Source of the DNA: Cohnella thermotolerans DSM 17683
GTDB taxonomy: Bacteria; Bacillota; Bacilli; Paenibacillales; Paenibacillaceae
DNA length: 64,000 nt
Assembly: GCF_000429825.1 (NCBI RefSeq)
Contig: NZ_AUCP01000001.1
Coordinates: forward strand, 186,001-250,000
Direction: 5' to 3'
The position numbers and the translations under genes are program-made. Of this stretch, positions 44,040-51,336 are shown piece after piece (positions within the stretch are counted from its first letter, which is position 1; each line of letters opens with the position of its first letter). Below the pieces are notes generated by a model. It saw only the letters and a list, made by a program, of their open reading frames with translations, searched no databases and was not told the DNA's origin.

Positions 44040-44672
44040 ATGGAGCACCTGAAGCGGTATCAACGGCATATCCGGCAAGGACGTACGGGTCCGATCGTCG
44101 TGGAGGGTCCCGTTCCGCCCGACCGGCTGAAGCGCTACCGGATGCATCCGTCGCTCGACTCGTTCCGCCGTCCGCCCGAACAGCATGCGGCGCTCGTCGA
44201 GATCGCCGAATTGCCCGAAGGGCGAATTATCGCGGCGGTGGATGGCGACGTCATCGTCGGCTATGTGACGTTCCACTATCCCGACGAGCTGGAGCGGTGG
44301 TCCGAGGGCGGCATGGACGACCTGATCGAGCTCGGCGCGATCGAAGTGGCGGACGAATACCGGGGGCTCGGACTCGCCAAAGCGCTCATCGTCACCGCGT
44401 TCGAGGACGGCCAGCTCGACAACGCCATCGTCTACACGACGGAATATTACTGGCATTGGGATCTCGAAGGCAGCGGGCTAAACGTCTGGGAGTACAGGAA
44501 GATGATGGAAAATCTGATGAAAAACGTCGGTATGGTGTGGTTTGCAACGGACGATCCGGAAATTTGCGCGCACCCGGCCAATTGCCTCATGGTGCGGATC
44601 GGCAAGGACGTCCCGCTCTCCTCGGCGGAGAAGTTCGACCGCATCCGGTTCCGCCAGCGGTTCATGTATTGA
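44040..44672 (+). CDS. acuA: Acetyl-CoA synthetase-modifying GNAT acetyltransferase
   Basis: A 210-aa GNAT enzyme, the same length as Bacillus subtilis AcuA. Shared stretches include DLIELGAIEVADEYRGLGLA (acetyl-CoA-binding loop), TTEYYWHWDL and HPANCLMVRIGK. AcuA acetylates a C-terminal lysine of AcsA and switches it off. ATG 44040 has GGAGG with 7-base spacing. It is divergent from acsA and followed 31 bp later by acuC. The CBS-ACT gene acuB, which lies between them in Bacillus, is missing. Confidence 0.96.
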   Translation: MEHLKRYQRHIRQGRTGPIVVEGPVPPDRLKRYRMHPSLDSFRRPPEQHAALVEIAELPEGRIIAAVDGDVIVGYVTFHYPDELERWSEGGMDDLIELGAIEVADEYRGLGLAKALIVTAFEDGQLDNAIVYTTEYYWHWDLEGSGLNVWEYRKMMENLMKNVGMVWFATDDPEICAHPANCLMVRIGKDVPLSSAEKFDRIRFRQRFMY

Positions 44673-44703
44673 TTCGAACGTCCAGCGAAAGGAAGAGATT
44701 GCG

Positions 44704-45900
44704 TTGACCTCGTCTGCCCCCGCCCCGGTATGGATCGATTGCTCCGCATCCGGGCGCTACCGTTTCCATGAGGATCACCCGTTCCACCCGATTCGCCTCC
44801 GGCTGACGGAAGATTTGCTGTACGCTTGCGGAGCGCTCAGCCCCGGGCAAATCGTATCCGCCGAATCGAACGATGTCGACGAAACGCTTGAACGGATTCA
44901 TCGATCGGACTACCTGGATGCCGTGAAGGAGCTCAGCACCCCCGTTCCCTCCCCGGATGCCGTGGCGCTAGCCGCCCGCTACGGGTTCGAACCGGACGGA
45001 GACACGCCGTACTTCGCCGGCATGCACGAGGCCGCAGCCGCGGTCGTCGGAGGCTCGCTGGCGGCGGCCGAAGCCGTCATGACCGGCCGCGCCTCGCACG
45101 CGCTTCATCTCGGCGGCGGGCTTCATCACGCCTTTCCCGACCGGAGCTCCGGCTTCTGCGTCTACAACGACGCCGCCGCCGCCATCTCCTGGATCAACTG
45201 GCGATACGGCGCCAAAGTGCTGTACATCGATACGGACGTGCATCACGGGGACGGCGTCCAATGGTGCTTCTACGCCGATCCGGAAGCGTTTACGTTCTCG
45301 ATTCACGAGACGGGCAAATTTCTGTTCCCGGGCACGGGGTTCGCGAACGAGCGCGGGACGAATTCCGGTTATGGCGCGTGTCTGAACGTTCCGGTCGAGC
45401 CGTACACGGAGGACGATTCGTGGCTCGAATGCTTCACGGCTTCCCTGACGCGCATTCTGCGCTCGTTCAAGCCGGACGTCATCGTCAGCCAGCATGGCTG
45501 CGACGCTCATGCGTTCGATCCGCTCGCTCACGTCCATTGCAGCATGCGCGTCTACCGGGAAATACCCAAGATCGTTCACCGCCTGGCCCACGAATGGACG
45601 GAAGGCCGCTGGGTCGCGCTCGGCGGAGGCGGCTACGACCATTGGAACGTCGTGCCGCGCGCCTGGAGCCTGCTCTGGCTGGAGATGACCGATCATCCGA
45701 TGCTGCGCGATATCGATTCCTCCCCGAACGGAGGCGAGCTTCCGAAGGATTGGCCCCGCATCGCGTCCGACCGCCGCCCGCGGGAGCTGCCCCGCACGTG
45801 GCTCGACGACACCGGCCGCTGGACGCCGATCCCCCGCCGCGCAGAGATCGAAGCCAAAAACCGCCAAGTGCTGGAGGTCGCCCTCCAGCACTTGGGTTGA
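44704..45900 (+). CDS. acuC: AcuC-type protein lysine deacetylase
   Basis: A 398-aa member of the histone deacetylase fold. Catalytic features are the His141-His142 pair in GGGLHHAFPDRSSGFC, zinc ligands Asp178 and His180 in DTDVHHGDG, and QHGCDAHAFDPL near residue 265. It should remove the acetyl group from AcsA and reactivate it. The start is TTG 44704 with AAGGAAG 8 bases upstream. The C-terminus ends abruptly where the remains of a DUF523 gene begin on the other strand, and no terminator is visible after it. Confidence 0.94.
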   Translation: MTSSAPAPVWIDCSASGRYRFHEDHPFHPIRLRLTEDLLYACGALSPGQIVSAESNDVDETLERIHRSDYLDAVKELSTPVPSPDAVALAARYGFEPDGDTPYFAGMHEAAAAVVGGSLAAAEAVMTGRASHALHLGGGLHHAFPDRSSGFCVYNDAAAAISWINWRYGAKVLYIDTDVHHGDGVQWCFYADPEAFTFSIHETGKFLFPGTGFANERGTNSGYGACLNVPVEPYTEDDSWLECFTASLTRILRSFKPDVIVSQHGCDAHAFDPLAHVHCSMRVYREIPKIVHRLAHEWTEGRWVALGGGGYDHWNVVPRAWSLLWLEMTDHPMLRDIDSSPNGGELPKDWPRIASDRRPRELPRTWLDDTGRWTPIPRRAEIEAKNRQVLEVALQHLG

Positions 45901-46154
45901 TCGTCTGCCGCTAACGGATTGACGTCCCTGCCCGACTTCTCGACGACGACTCTCGCCTTGCCATCCAGCACGTCGTCCCCGTCGCCTCCGACGATCTCGG
46001 CGGGCTCTCGCGGCGTGACGAAGCCCCCCAGCAGTTCCGGGCAGACGGTGATCGCCTCGTTCTCCTCCAACAGCTTGCGAATCCGGGCGTCCAAGCTGTT
46101 CGTGCCGTTAAATCGGACGTTTAACCCGGCCAAGCAGGCGCTCACAAGTATCAT
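45693..46154 (-). pseudogene. Truncated DUF523 family gene
   Basis: The first 81 codons (46154 to about 45910) encode the N-terminal half of a DUF523 protein: MILVSACLAGLNVRFNGTNS, CPELLGGFVTPREPAEI and DVLDGKARVV. After GRDVNPLA the similarity stops at about 45910, 10 bp from the acuC stop. The frame then runs antisense through the acuC 3' end to a chance stop at 45693. The C-terminal half with the SPSCG motif is gone. The start is intact, 10 bp after mtnN. A deletion that brought acuC next to mtnN is the simplest explanation. Confidence 0.75.
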
Positions 46155-46164
46155 AAGGATTCAC

Positions 46165-46854
46165 TTAAAGCTGCCGAAGCATTTCGCTCACGATGGCGAA
46201 CGACCGGTTCGACGCTTCGACCGTAAACTCGGCAAAGTTGACCGAAGCCGAACCGTCGGCCTTGTCCGACATCGATCGAATAACGACGTAAGGAACCCCG
46301 TTCATCGCGCACGCTTGGGCGACCGCCGCGCCTTCCATCTCGGTGCATGCGCCTTCGAACGTCTCGCGAAGCCGTCTGACGACGTCGCGGTCGGCGATGA
46401 ACTGGTCGCCCGACAGCACTTTGCCCTTCTTGACGCGCCCGGGCGCGGCCTTCTCTCCGGCCGTTGCGGCCAGCTGCACGAGCGCTTCGTCGGCCGGCCA
46501 TTCGGATTTGTCCTGGTAGGGGATGACCCCCTTCGGAAAGCCGAGCGCCGTTACGTCCACGTCATGCTGCAGGCAGCTCGTCGAAATGACGACGTCCCCG
46601 ATGTCGAGCTCCGGATCCAGCGCTCCCGCCACCCCCGTGAAAATGACTTTGGATACGCCGAACCGGTCGATCAGCACCTGCGTATAGACGGCCGCGTTCA
46701 CTTTGCCGACGCCGCATTTGCAGATGACGACTTGATGACCGTGCAGCGTGCCCGTGTGAAACCGGATGCCGGAACGGTTCATCTCCACGGCATCCTGCAA
46801 GCTTCCCAACAATAAATCGATCTCTTCCTGCATTGCGCCGATGATGCCGATCAA
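46165..46854 (-). CDS. mtnN: 5'-methylthioadenosine/S-adenosylhomocysteine nucleosidase
   Basis: A 229-aa enzyme that splits adenine from MTA and SAH in methionine recycling. It has IGIIGAMQEEIDLL at the start, FTGVAGAL, the catalytic-Glu segment CTEMEGAAVAQAC near residue 170 and SDKADG with catalytic Asp near 195. The start is TTG 46854 with GAGGAGG at 8-base spacing. The truncated DUF523 gene follows 10 bp later on the same strand. Confidence 0.96.
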   Translation of the reverse strand: MIGIIGAMQEEIDLLLGSLQDAVEMNRSGIRFHTGTLHGHQVVICKCGVGKVNAAVYTQVLIDRFGVSKVIFTGVAGALDPELDIGDVVISTSCLQHDVDVTALGFPKGVIPYQDKSEWPADEALVQLAATAGEKAAPGRVKKGKVLSGDQFIADRDVVRRLRETFEGACTEMEGAAVAQACAMNGVPYVVIRSMSDKADGSASVNFAEFTVEASNRSFAIVSEMLRQL

Positions 46855-46870
46855 ATCGCATTCCTCCTCG

Positions 46871-46926
46871 AAAAAGTAAAGAAGATGCCCTCCCGCAGGC
46901 CGACTTGCTTCCCGCGAAGGGCATCT
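46871..46926 (-). terminator. Terminator of ccpA
   Basis: An 8-bp stem AGATGCCC/GGGCATCT, extended inside by partial pairing, has a 28-nt loop; the minus strand continues TTCTTTACTTTTTC. It lies 21 bp after the ccpA stop. Confidence 0.8.
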
Positions 46927-46946
46927 GTAGTCCGCAATGGCTCGTG

Positions 46947-47951
46947 TTAGACCGAAGCGACCGAACGGCGGACGATCAGTTCGTGCGGAAGCACGACCTT
47001 CGCTTGCTCCACCGATTCCTTCTTCATCAGCTTCGTCAACAGACGCATCGAGACGGCTCCGATGTCGTACATCGGCTGGGCCACCGTCGTCAGCTGCGGC
47101 CGAACCATGGAGGCCATCCGGATATTGTCGACGCCGATGACGGACACATCGCCCGGAACGCTCAGCCCGGCGTCCTGGATGGCGTGAATGGCTCCGATCG
47201 CCATCTCGTCCGTCGCGGCGAAAATCGCCGTCGGACGCTCTTCAAGCTCCAGAAAATATTGGGCCGCTTCCATCCCCGATTCGTATTTGTAATTCCCGAT
47301 CCGCACGTAGCGCTCGTCGAAGGCGATGCCGGCCGTCTCCAGGGCCCGCTTGTACCCTTGGTACCGGGCGAAACCGTTGGCCGGATCCTGCAAGGTGCCG
47401 CTGATCATCCCGATCCGGCGGTGCCCTTCGGAGATCAGACGGCTGACCGCGTCGTAAGCGGCGCCTTCATGATCGATATCGACGGAAGGCATCGTCCCCT
47501 TCTCGTCGGTCGTCGCGCAGAGCACGATCGGCACGTTGGAGGAGCTGAACGCCTGAAGATGATCGTCGGTCACCGCACCGCCCATGAACAGCAATCCGTC
47601 CACCTGCTTCTCGAGCAGCGTGTTGATGACGCGAATCTCCTTCTCCTTGCGCTTGTCCGAGTTGCAAAGAATAATATTGTAGTGGTACATGTTCGCGATG
47701 TCTTCGATTCCGCGGGCCACCTCGGCGAAAATCGCGTTGGCGATGTCCGGAATGACAACGCCTACGGTTGTCGTCTTCTTGCTCGCCAACCCGCGCGCAA
47801 CGGCGTTCGGGCGATAACCGAGCCGTTCGATGGCTTCGTAGACTTTCTTGCGCGTCTGCGGCTTAACGTTGGGATTGTTATTGACAACCCGCGATACCGT
47901 TGCCATCGATACGCCGGCTTCACGAGCCACATCATAAATAGTTACTGTCAC
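46947..47951 (-). CDS. ccpA: Catabolite control protein A
   Basis: A 334-aa LacI-family regulator, the same length as Bacillus subtilis CcpA. The HTH reads [20 protein letters not shown], with hinge [20 protein letters not shown] and a periplasmic-binding-like core. CcpA with Ser-phosphorylated HPr or Crh binds cre sites to control carbon catabolism. GTG 47951 has GGAG with 8-base spacing; an upstream ATG exists but would add unconserved residues. It lies near acsA-acuA-acuC as in Bacillus subtilis. Confidence 0.93.
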   Translation of the reverse strand: MTVTIYDVAREAGVSMATVSRVVNNNPNVKPQTRKKVYEAIERLGYRPNAVARGLASKKTTTVGVVIPDIANAIFAEVARGIEDIANMYHYNIILCNSDKRKEKEIRVINTLLEKQVDGLLFMGGAVTDDHLQAFSSSNVPIVLCATTDEKGTMPSVDIDHEGAAYDAVSRLISEGHRRIGMISGTLQDPANGFARYQGYKRALETAGIAFDERYVRIGNYKYESGMEAAQYFLELEERPTAIFAATDEMAIGAIHAIQDAGLSVPGDVSVIGVDNIRMASMVRPQLTTVAQPMYDIGAVSMRLLTKLMKKESVEQAKVVLPHELIVRRSVASV

Positions 47952-48016
47952 GTCACTCGCTCCATTGTCATGAACAACCTCGTCTGTCGCCGGCTCGTCC
48001 ATGGGATATTAAGGTA

Positions 48017-48045
48017 ATGATACGACAAATCTGCCGTTTTCGCAA
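48017..48045 (-). promoter_or_regulatory. Sigma-A promoter of ccpA
   Basis: Minus-strand TTGCGA, 17 bp, TATCAT, about 65 bp upstream of the GTG start. Confidence 0.6.
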
Positions 48046-48093
48046 TGTTTGCACAAGGATTCGCCTTCTAACGTCCGGTCTCGATCCGATTCG

Positions 48094-48459
48094 CTAGATT
48101 TCCGACGCCGCGCCGGGCGCCCCGAGCTTCTCGCTCAGAAACGAATACGTGATGCGCCAGTGGGATTCGTCCCACACCGCCTTGCCGTCCTTGACCAAAA
48201 TCGCCTGCGGAGATTTATGCGTAACGCCGAGCGTCTCGGCGATGGCATTGCTTACGGGACGCTCCTCGATCACGCGAACGATCGCGAAATCGACCGCCGG
48301 CTCCCGAACGTCCGATACGTAGTGCGTCAGTTCCTCATGGGCCCCCGCGCTGACGGAGCACTGCGTGCTGTGCTTGAAAACGAGCAGCGGGCGCGAGCTC
48401 GAGCGCGCAAGCGCGTCCTCCCATTCCTCCAGCGTCGTTAAACGCCGAATGTCGGCCAT
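48094..48459 (-). CDS. ytxJ: Bacillithiol system thioredoxin-like protein YtxJ (BrxC)
   Basis: A 121-aa thioredoxin-fold protein with a monothiol-like site KHSTQCSVS (Cys34) and a cis-Pro region KSPQAILVKDGKAVW. YtxJ/BrxC reduces bacillithiol mixed disulfides. Bacillus subtilis ytxJ is also in the ccpA neighbourhood. ATG 48459 has GGAGGGG at 8-base spacing; ATG 48465 is possible. Confidence 0.92.
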   Translation of the reverse strand: MADIRRLTTLEEWEDALARSSSRPLLVFKHSTQCSVSAGAHEELTHYVSDVREPAVDFAIVRVIEERPVSNAIAETLGVTHKSPQAILVKDGKAVWDESHWRITYSFLSEKLGAPGAASEI

Positions 48460-48523
48460 GACCATCCCCTCCATGAAAATAAATACTGTCATTTTCATGG
48501 TATCAGAAAAACGCCGCAATCGC

Positions 48524-48554
48524 AAAAAAAACGGGGCCGGCCGCCCCGTTTTTT
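48524..48554. terminator. Bidirectional terminator upstream of ytxJ
   Basis: A 7-bp stem ACGGGGC/GCCCCGT with flanking A7 on the left and T6 on the right and a short loop. It lies 6 bp past the stop of the zinc-site protein gene and ends that operon. Confidence 0.9.
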
Positions 48555-48559
48555 GCGAC

Positions 48560-49102
48560 TTACGTTATGTACTGTGCGCTTAATTGCGACAATCGGCTCT
48601 TCAATTCCTTTTTCCACGTCTCGTCTCCTACCGAAGCGGCGACCAGCATCAGATCCAGCAGATCGTTCATCCGCTCTTCGGTTTTGCGGGCGATCGTCCA
48701 CAACTGAAGCGGCTGCGTCTGGTCCAGCGCCTCCTTCAGGACGCCCGCCCACTCGTGAATTTCGTCGAACGGAATGGAACGGGGCAAGGGCTTCGCGCCC
48801 AATTCGCCGATCAGCCGTCCCAAATCCTCCTTGACGCCGGGAAACACCTCGTTCCTGAAGCATTGCTCGCAGGTATAGACGGGAACGTTGGTTATGCTCA
48901 CTTTGCGCGCATGGATGACCGTGCGCAAAATCAACTTCATGGCTTGACCGCAGGTACAGCGCTTCAACAATGGGACTCTCTCCTCGGCCGGCTTGAAATG
49001 GAACGTGCGAAGCCCGTACGAATGGGCTTCCTCGACCATTGTATTCGCCAACTGAACGCCCGATTCCTGCTTTAGAAGCCGCTGTAAATTCTGGAACCTC
49101 AT
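48560..49102 (-). CDS. Unrecognised protein with a likely zinc site (180 aa)
   Basis: I cannot assign a family. The protein has two Cys pairs, Cys49/Cys51 (CTCGQ) and Cys78/Cys81 (CEQC), separated by a basic beta-rich segment, which looks like a split zinc ribbon. The flanks are helical and soluble: residues 1-30 and the C-terminal 90, which contain DLLDLMLVAASVGDETWKKELKSRLSQLS. The ATG at 49102 overlaps the VanZ stop by 4 bp (ATGA), so it is translated with the VanZ-like gene. It ends at a strong terminator. Confidence 0.75.
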   Translation of the reverse strand: MRFQNLQRLLKQESGVQLANTMVEEAHSYGLRTFHFKPAEERVPLLKRCTCGQAMKLILRTVIHARKVSITNVPVYTCEQCFRNEVFPGVKEDLGRLIGELGAKPLPRSIPFDEIHEWAGVLKEALDQTQPLQLWTIARKTEERMNDLLDLMLVAASVGDETWKKELKSRLSQLSAQYIT

Positions 49103-49506
49103 CGCAGCGTCCGCGCCCGCCACAACCAGATGACGAGAACGGCGACCGCCGCCCCGATCCCGTCGTGCAGCAAGTCGTGGATGTCCGGCGAGCGCTTCGG
49201 CACGAACGATTGATGCCATTCGTCCGTTGCGCCGTACAGCACGCAGAGCGCCACGACGGCCAGGCAGCGCCTCATGTCCATCCGGCGGAAGCCGAAGCCG
49301 AACGAGAAGGCGACGGCCAGCGCGAAGTAGGCGACATAGTGAACCGGATTGAAGCTTTCCAGCCCCGGCAGCAGCTTCTGGAACCAGGGGAGCCAGCTGT
49401 CGAGCTCTCCTCCCGTGCGGGACGACAGCGCGAAGATGACGGCCATGCACAAGACGGTCGGAAGCCAGCGAAGGATCGGATAAGGAAGCGAATTGCGGGG
49501 AGCCAT
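49099..49506 (-). CDS. VanZ-like family membrane protein
   Basis: A 135-aa protein with about four helices. It has the VanZ-like features FNPVHYVAYFALAVAFSFGF, the acidic GATDEWHQSFVPKRSPDIHDLLHDGIG segment, and a last helix. VanZ relatives can lower teicoplanin susceptibility, but most are of unknown function. ATG 49506 has AAGGAGG. The gene overlaps the downstream zinc-site gene by 4 bp and starts 82 bp after ptsI on the same strand. Confidence 0.9.
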   Translation of the reverse strand: MAPRNSLPYPILRWLPTVLCMAVIFALSSRTGGELDSWLPWFQKLLPGLESFNPVHYVAYFALAVAFSFGFGFRRMDMRRCLAVVALCVLYGATDEWHQSFVPKRSPDIHDLLHDGIGAAVAVLVIWLWRARTLR

Positions 49507-49587
49507 ACGGTATGAACCTCCTTCGAAATCGGATGCGAGAGTCGTCCGATCGGGCGAATTTTTCGACGTTCGCCGGTGCGACGCTTC

Positions 49588-51336
49588 TCAGGGTCGAACG
49601 TTGCCTTTGGCGAGCGCCGATTCCGCGTGGAACTTCTCCAGTCGCTCGCGAATTTCCTTCGCGGTCCGCAGGCGGAAAATTTCGTCCATGAGCATCCGGC
49701 TCTCCTGCGCGTACGTGCGGAGCATCGTCTCCTTGACCGGGAGAATCGACTGGGCGGACAAGCTCAATTCGTGAATGCCGAGACCGAGCCAGATCGGCAT
49801 CGCCCGCACGTCCCCGGCAAGCTCGCCGCAGACGTTCACCTGCACGCCGTGGCGGTTCGCCGCCTCGACGACCGTGCGGAGCATCCGCAAGACCGCCGGA
49901 TGGAACGGCTCGTACAGATGGCTGATCTGCTCGTTCATCCGGTCCACGGCCAGCGTAAACTGGACGAGATCGTTCGTTCCGATGCTGAAGAAGCTCACCT
50001 CTCCGGCGAGCAGCTCGGAGATGGCCACCGCGGCGGGCACCTCGATCATGACGCCCGCCGGCACGTCGGACCGGAACGGAACGCCTTCCGCGGCCAGTTC
50101 CTTCATCGCCTCGGCCAGCACGGCGTTCGCTTCGCGCACCTCGTCGACCGAAGCGATGAGCGGGTACATGATCTGGACGTTGCCGTGGGCCGAAGCCCGC
50201 AAAATCGCGCGCAGCTGCACCTTGAACAGGTCCGTGCGGCTCAGGCTGAACCGGATGGCGCGGAAGCCGAGGAACGGATTCTCTTCTTCCGGCATTTCGT
50301 AGTAGTCCAGATGCTTGTCGCCCCCGATATCGAGCGTGCGGATGATGAGCGGCTTCCCTTGCAGCTTCTCCGCCGCGGTCCGGTACACTTCGTACTGCTC
50401 CTCTTCCGTCGGGAACCGGTTCCGGTCCATGTACAGAAATTCCGTACGGAACAGCCCGACTCCTTGCGCCCCGTTCGACAGGGCGGCGTCCAGTTCCTTG
50501 ACGGAGCTGATGTTGGCCGCCAGCACGAGCGTCTCCCCGTCCGGGGTGACGGACGGCACCTGGGCGAGCTGCTGCAGCCGCTCCCTCGTCTCCAGCTGCC
50601 GCTTGCGCATCTCCGAATAGCGCAGCACCGTATCGGCGCTCGGCTTGACGTGGAGCAGGCCGGCGCCGCCGTCGACGATGAGCAGATCCCCCGTCTCGAT
50701 CGGCTCCTGCAGCTTGTTCTCGACGCCCATGACGAGCGGGATGCCGAACGCCCTCGCCATGATGGCCGAATGCGAGGACGGGCTTCCGACCATCGTGACG
50801 ATGCCGAGCACGACGTCCGGCTTCAGATGGATCAGCTGCGACGGCGTCAGTTCCCGCACGACGAGAATGAACGGCTGCGTATCCGTCGGAAGCATAATTT
50901 CCGGAGCGCCGAGCAGATGCTTCAGCAGCCGGTTGCCGACATCCTTGATGTCGAGCGCCCGCTCCTTCATGTACTCGTCGTCCAGCAGATCGAACATCGT
51001 GACGAAATGATCGATCGCTTCCTTGACCGCGACTTCCGCCGCCTTGTACTGCCGCTGGATGATCCCCTTGATCTCGTTCATGAACACGGGGTCGTCGAGA
51101 ATCGCCAGATGCGCTTCGAAAATGCCGGACTCCTCCGGCCCGACGGCCTCGTCCATCTCCGTCTTCATCCGGTGAATTTCCGACTTGGAGCGTTTGACGC
51201 CTTCGTACAGCCGTTCGAATTCGAGCGCCAGATCCCCGACGCCGATCTTGTTGTCGGGCAGCTCCCATTCCCAGTTCGGCAGAACGAACGCTTTGCCGAT
51301 CGCGATGCCTTCCGATGCCCCCAATCCATGGATCAT
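49588..51336 (-). CDS. ptsI: PTS enzyme I
   Basis: A 582-aa phosphoenolpyruvate-protein phosphotransferase. The swivelling domain carries active-site His189 in GSPSSHSAIMAR. The PEP-binding barrel has LFRTEFLYM, DIGGDKHLDYY, the IMYPLIA region and the active Cys in NVCGELAGD (near 505). It moves phosphate from PEP to HPr. The ATG overlaps the ptsG stop by 4 bp (ATGA). In Bacillus subtilis ptsH lies between ptsG and ptsI; here nothing does, so HPr must come from another locus. Confidence 0.96.
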   Translation of the reverse strand: MIHGLGASEGIAIGKAFVLPNWEWELPDNKIGVGDLALEFERLYEGVKRSKSEIHRMKTEMDEAVGPEESGIFEAHLAILDDPVFMNEIKGIIQRQYKAAEVAVKEAIDHFVTMFDLLDDEYMKERALDIKDVGNRLLKHLLGAPEIMLPTDTQPFILVVRELTPSQLIHLKPDVVLGIVTMVGSPSSHSAIMARAFGIPLVMGVENKLQEPIETGDLLIVDGGAGLLHVKPSADTVLRYSEMRKRQLETRERLQQLAQVPSVTPDGETLVLAANISSVKELDAALSNGAQGVGLFRTEFLYMDRNRFPTEEEQYEVYRTAAEKLQGKPLIIRTLDIGGDKHLDYYEMPEEENPFLGFRAIRFSLSRTDLFKVQLRAILRASAHGNVQIMYPLIASVDEVREANAVLAEAMKELAAEGVPFRSDVPAGVMIEVPAAVAISELLAGEVSFFSIGTNDLVQFTLAVDRMNEQISHLYEPFHPAVLRMLRTVVEAANRHGVQVNVCGELAGDVRAMPIWLGLGIHELSLSAQSILPVKETMLRTYAQESRMLMDEIFRLRTAKEIRERLEKFHAESALAKGNVRP

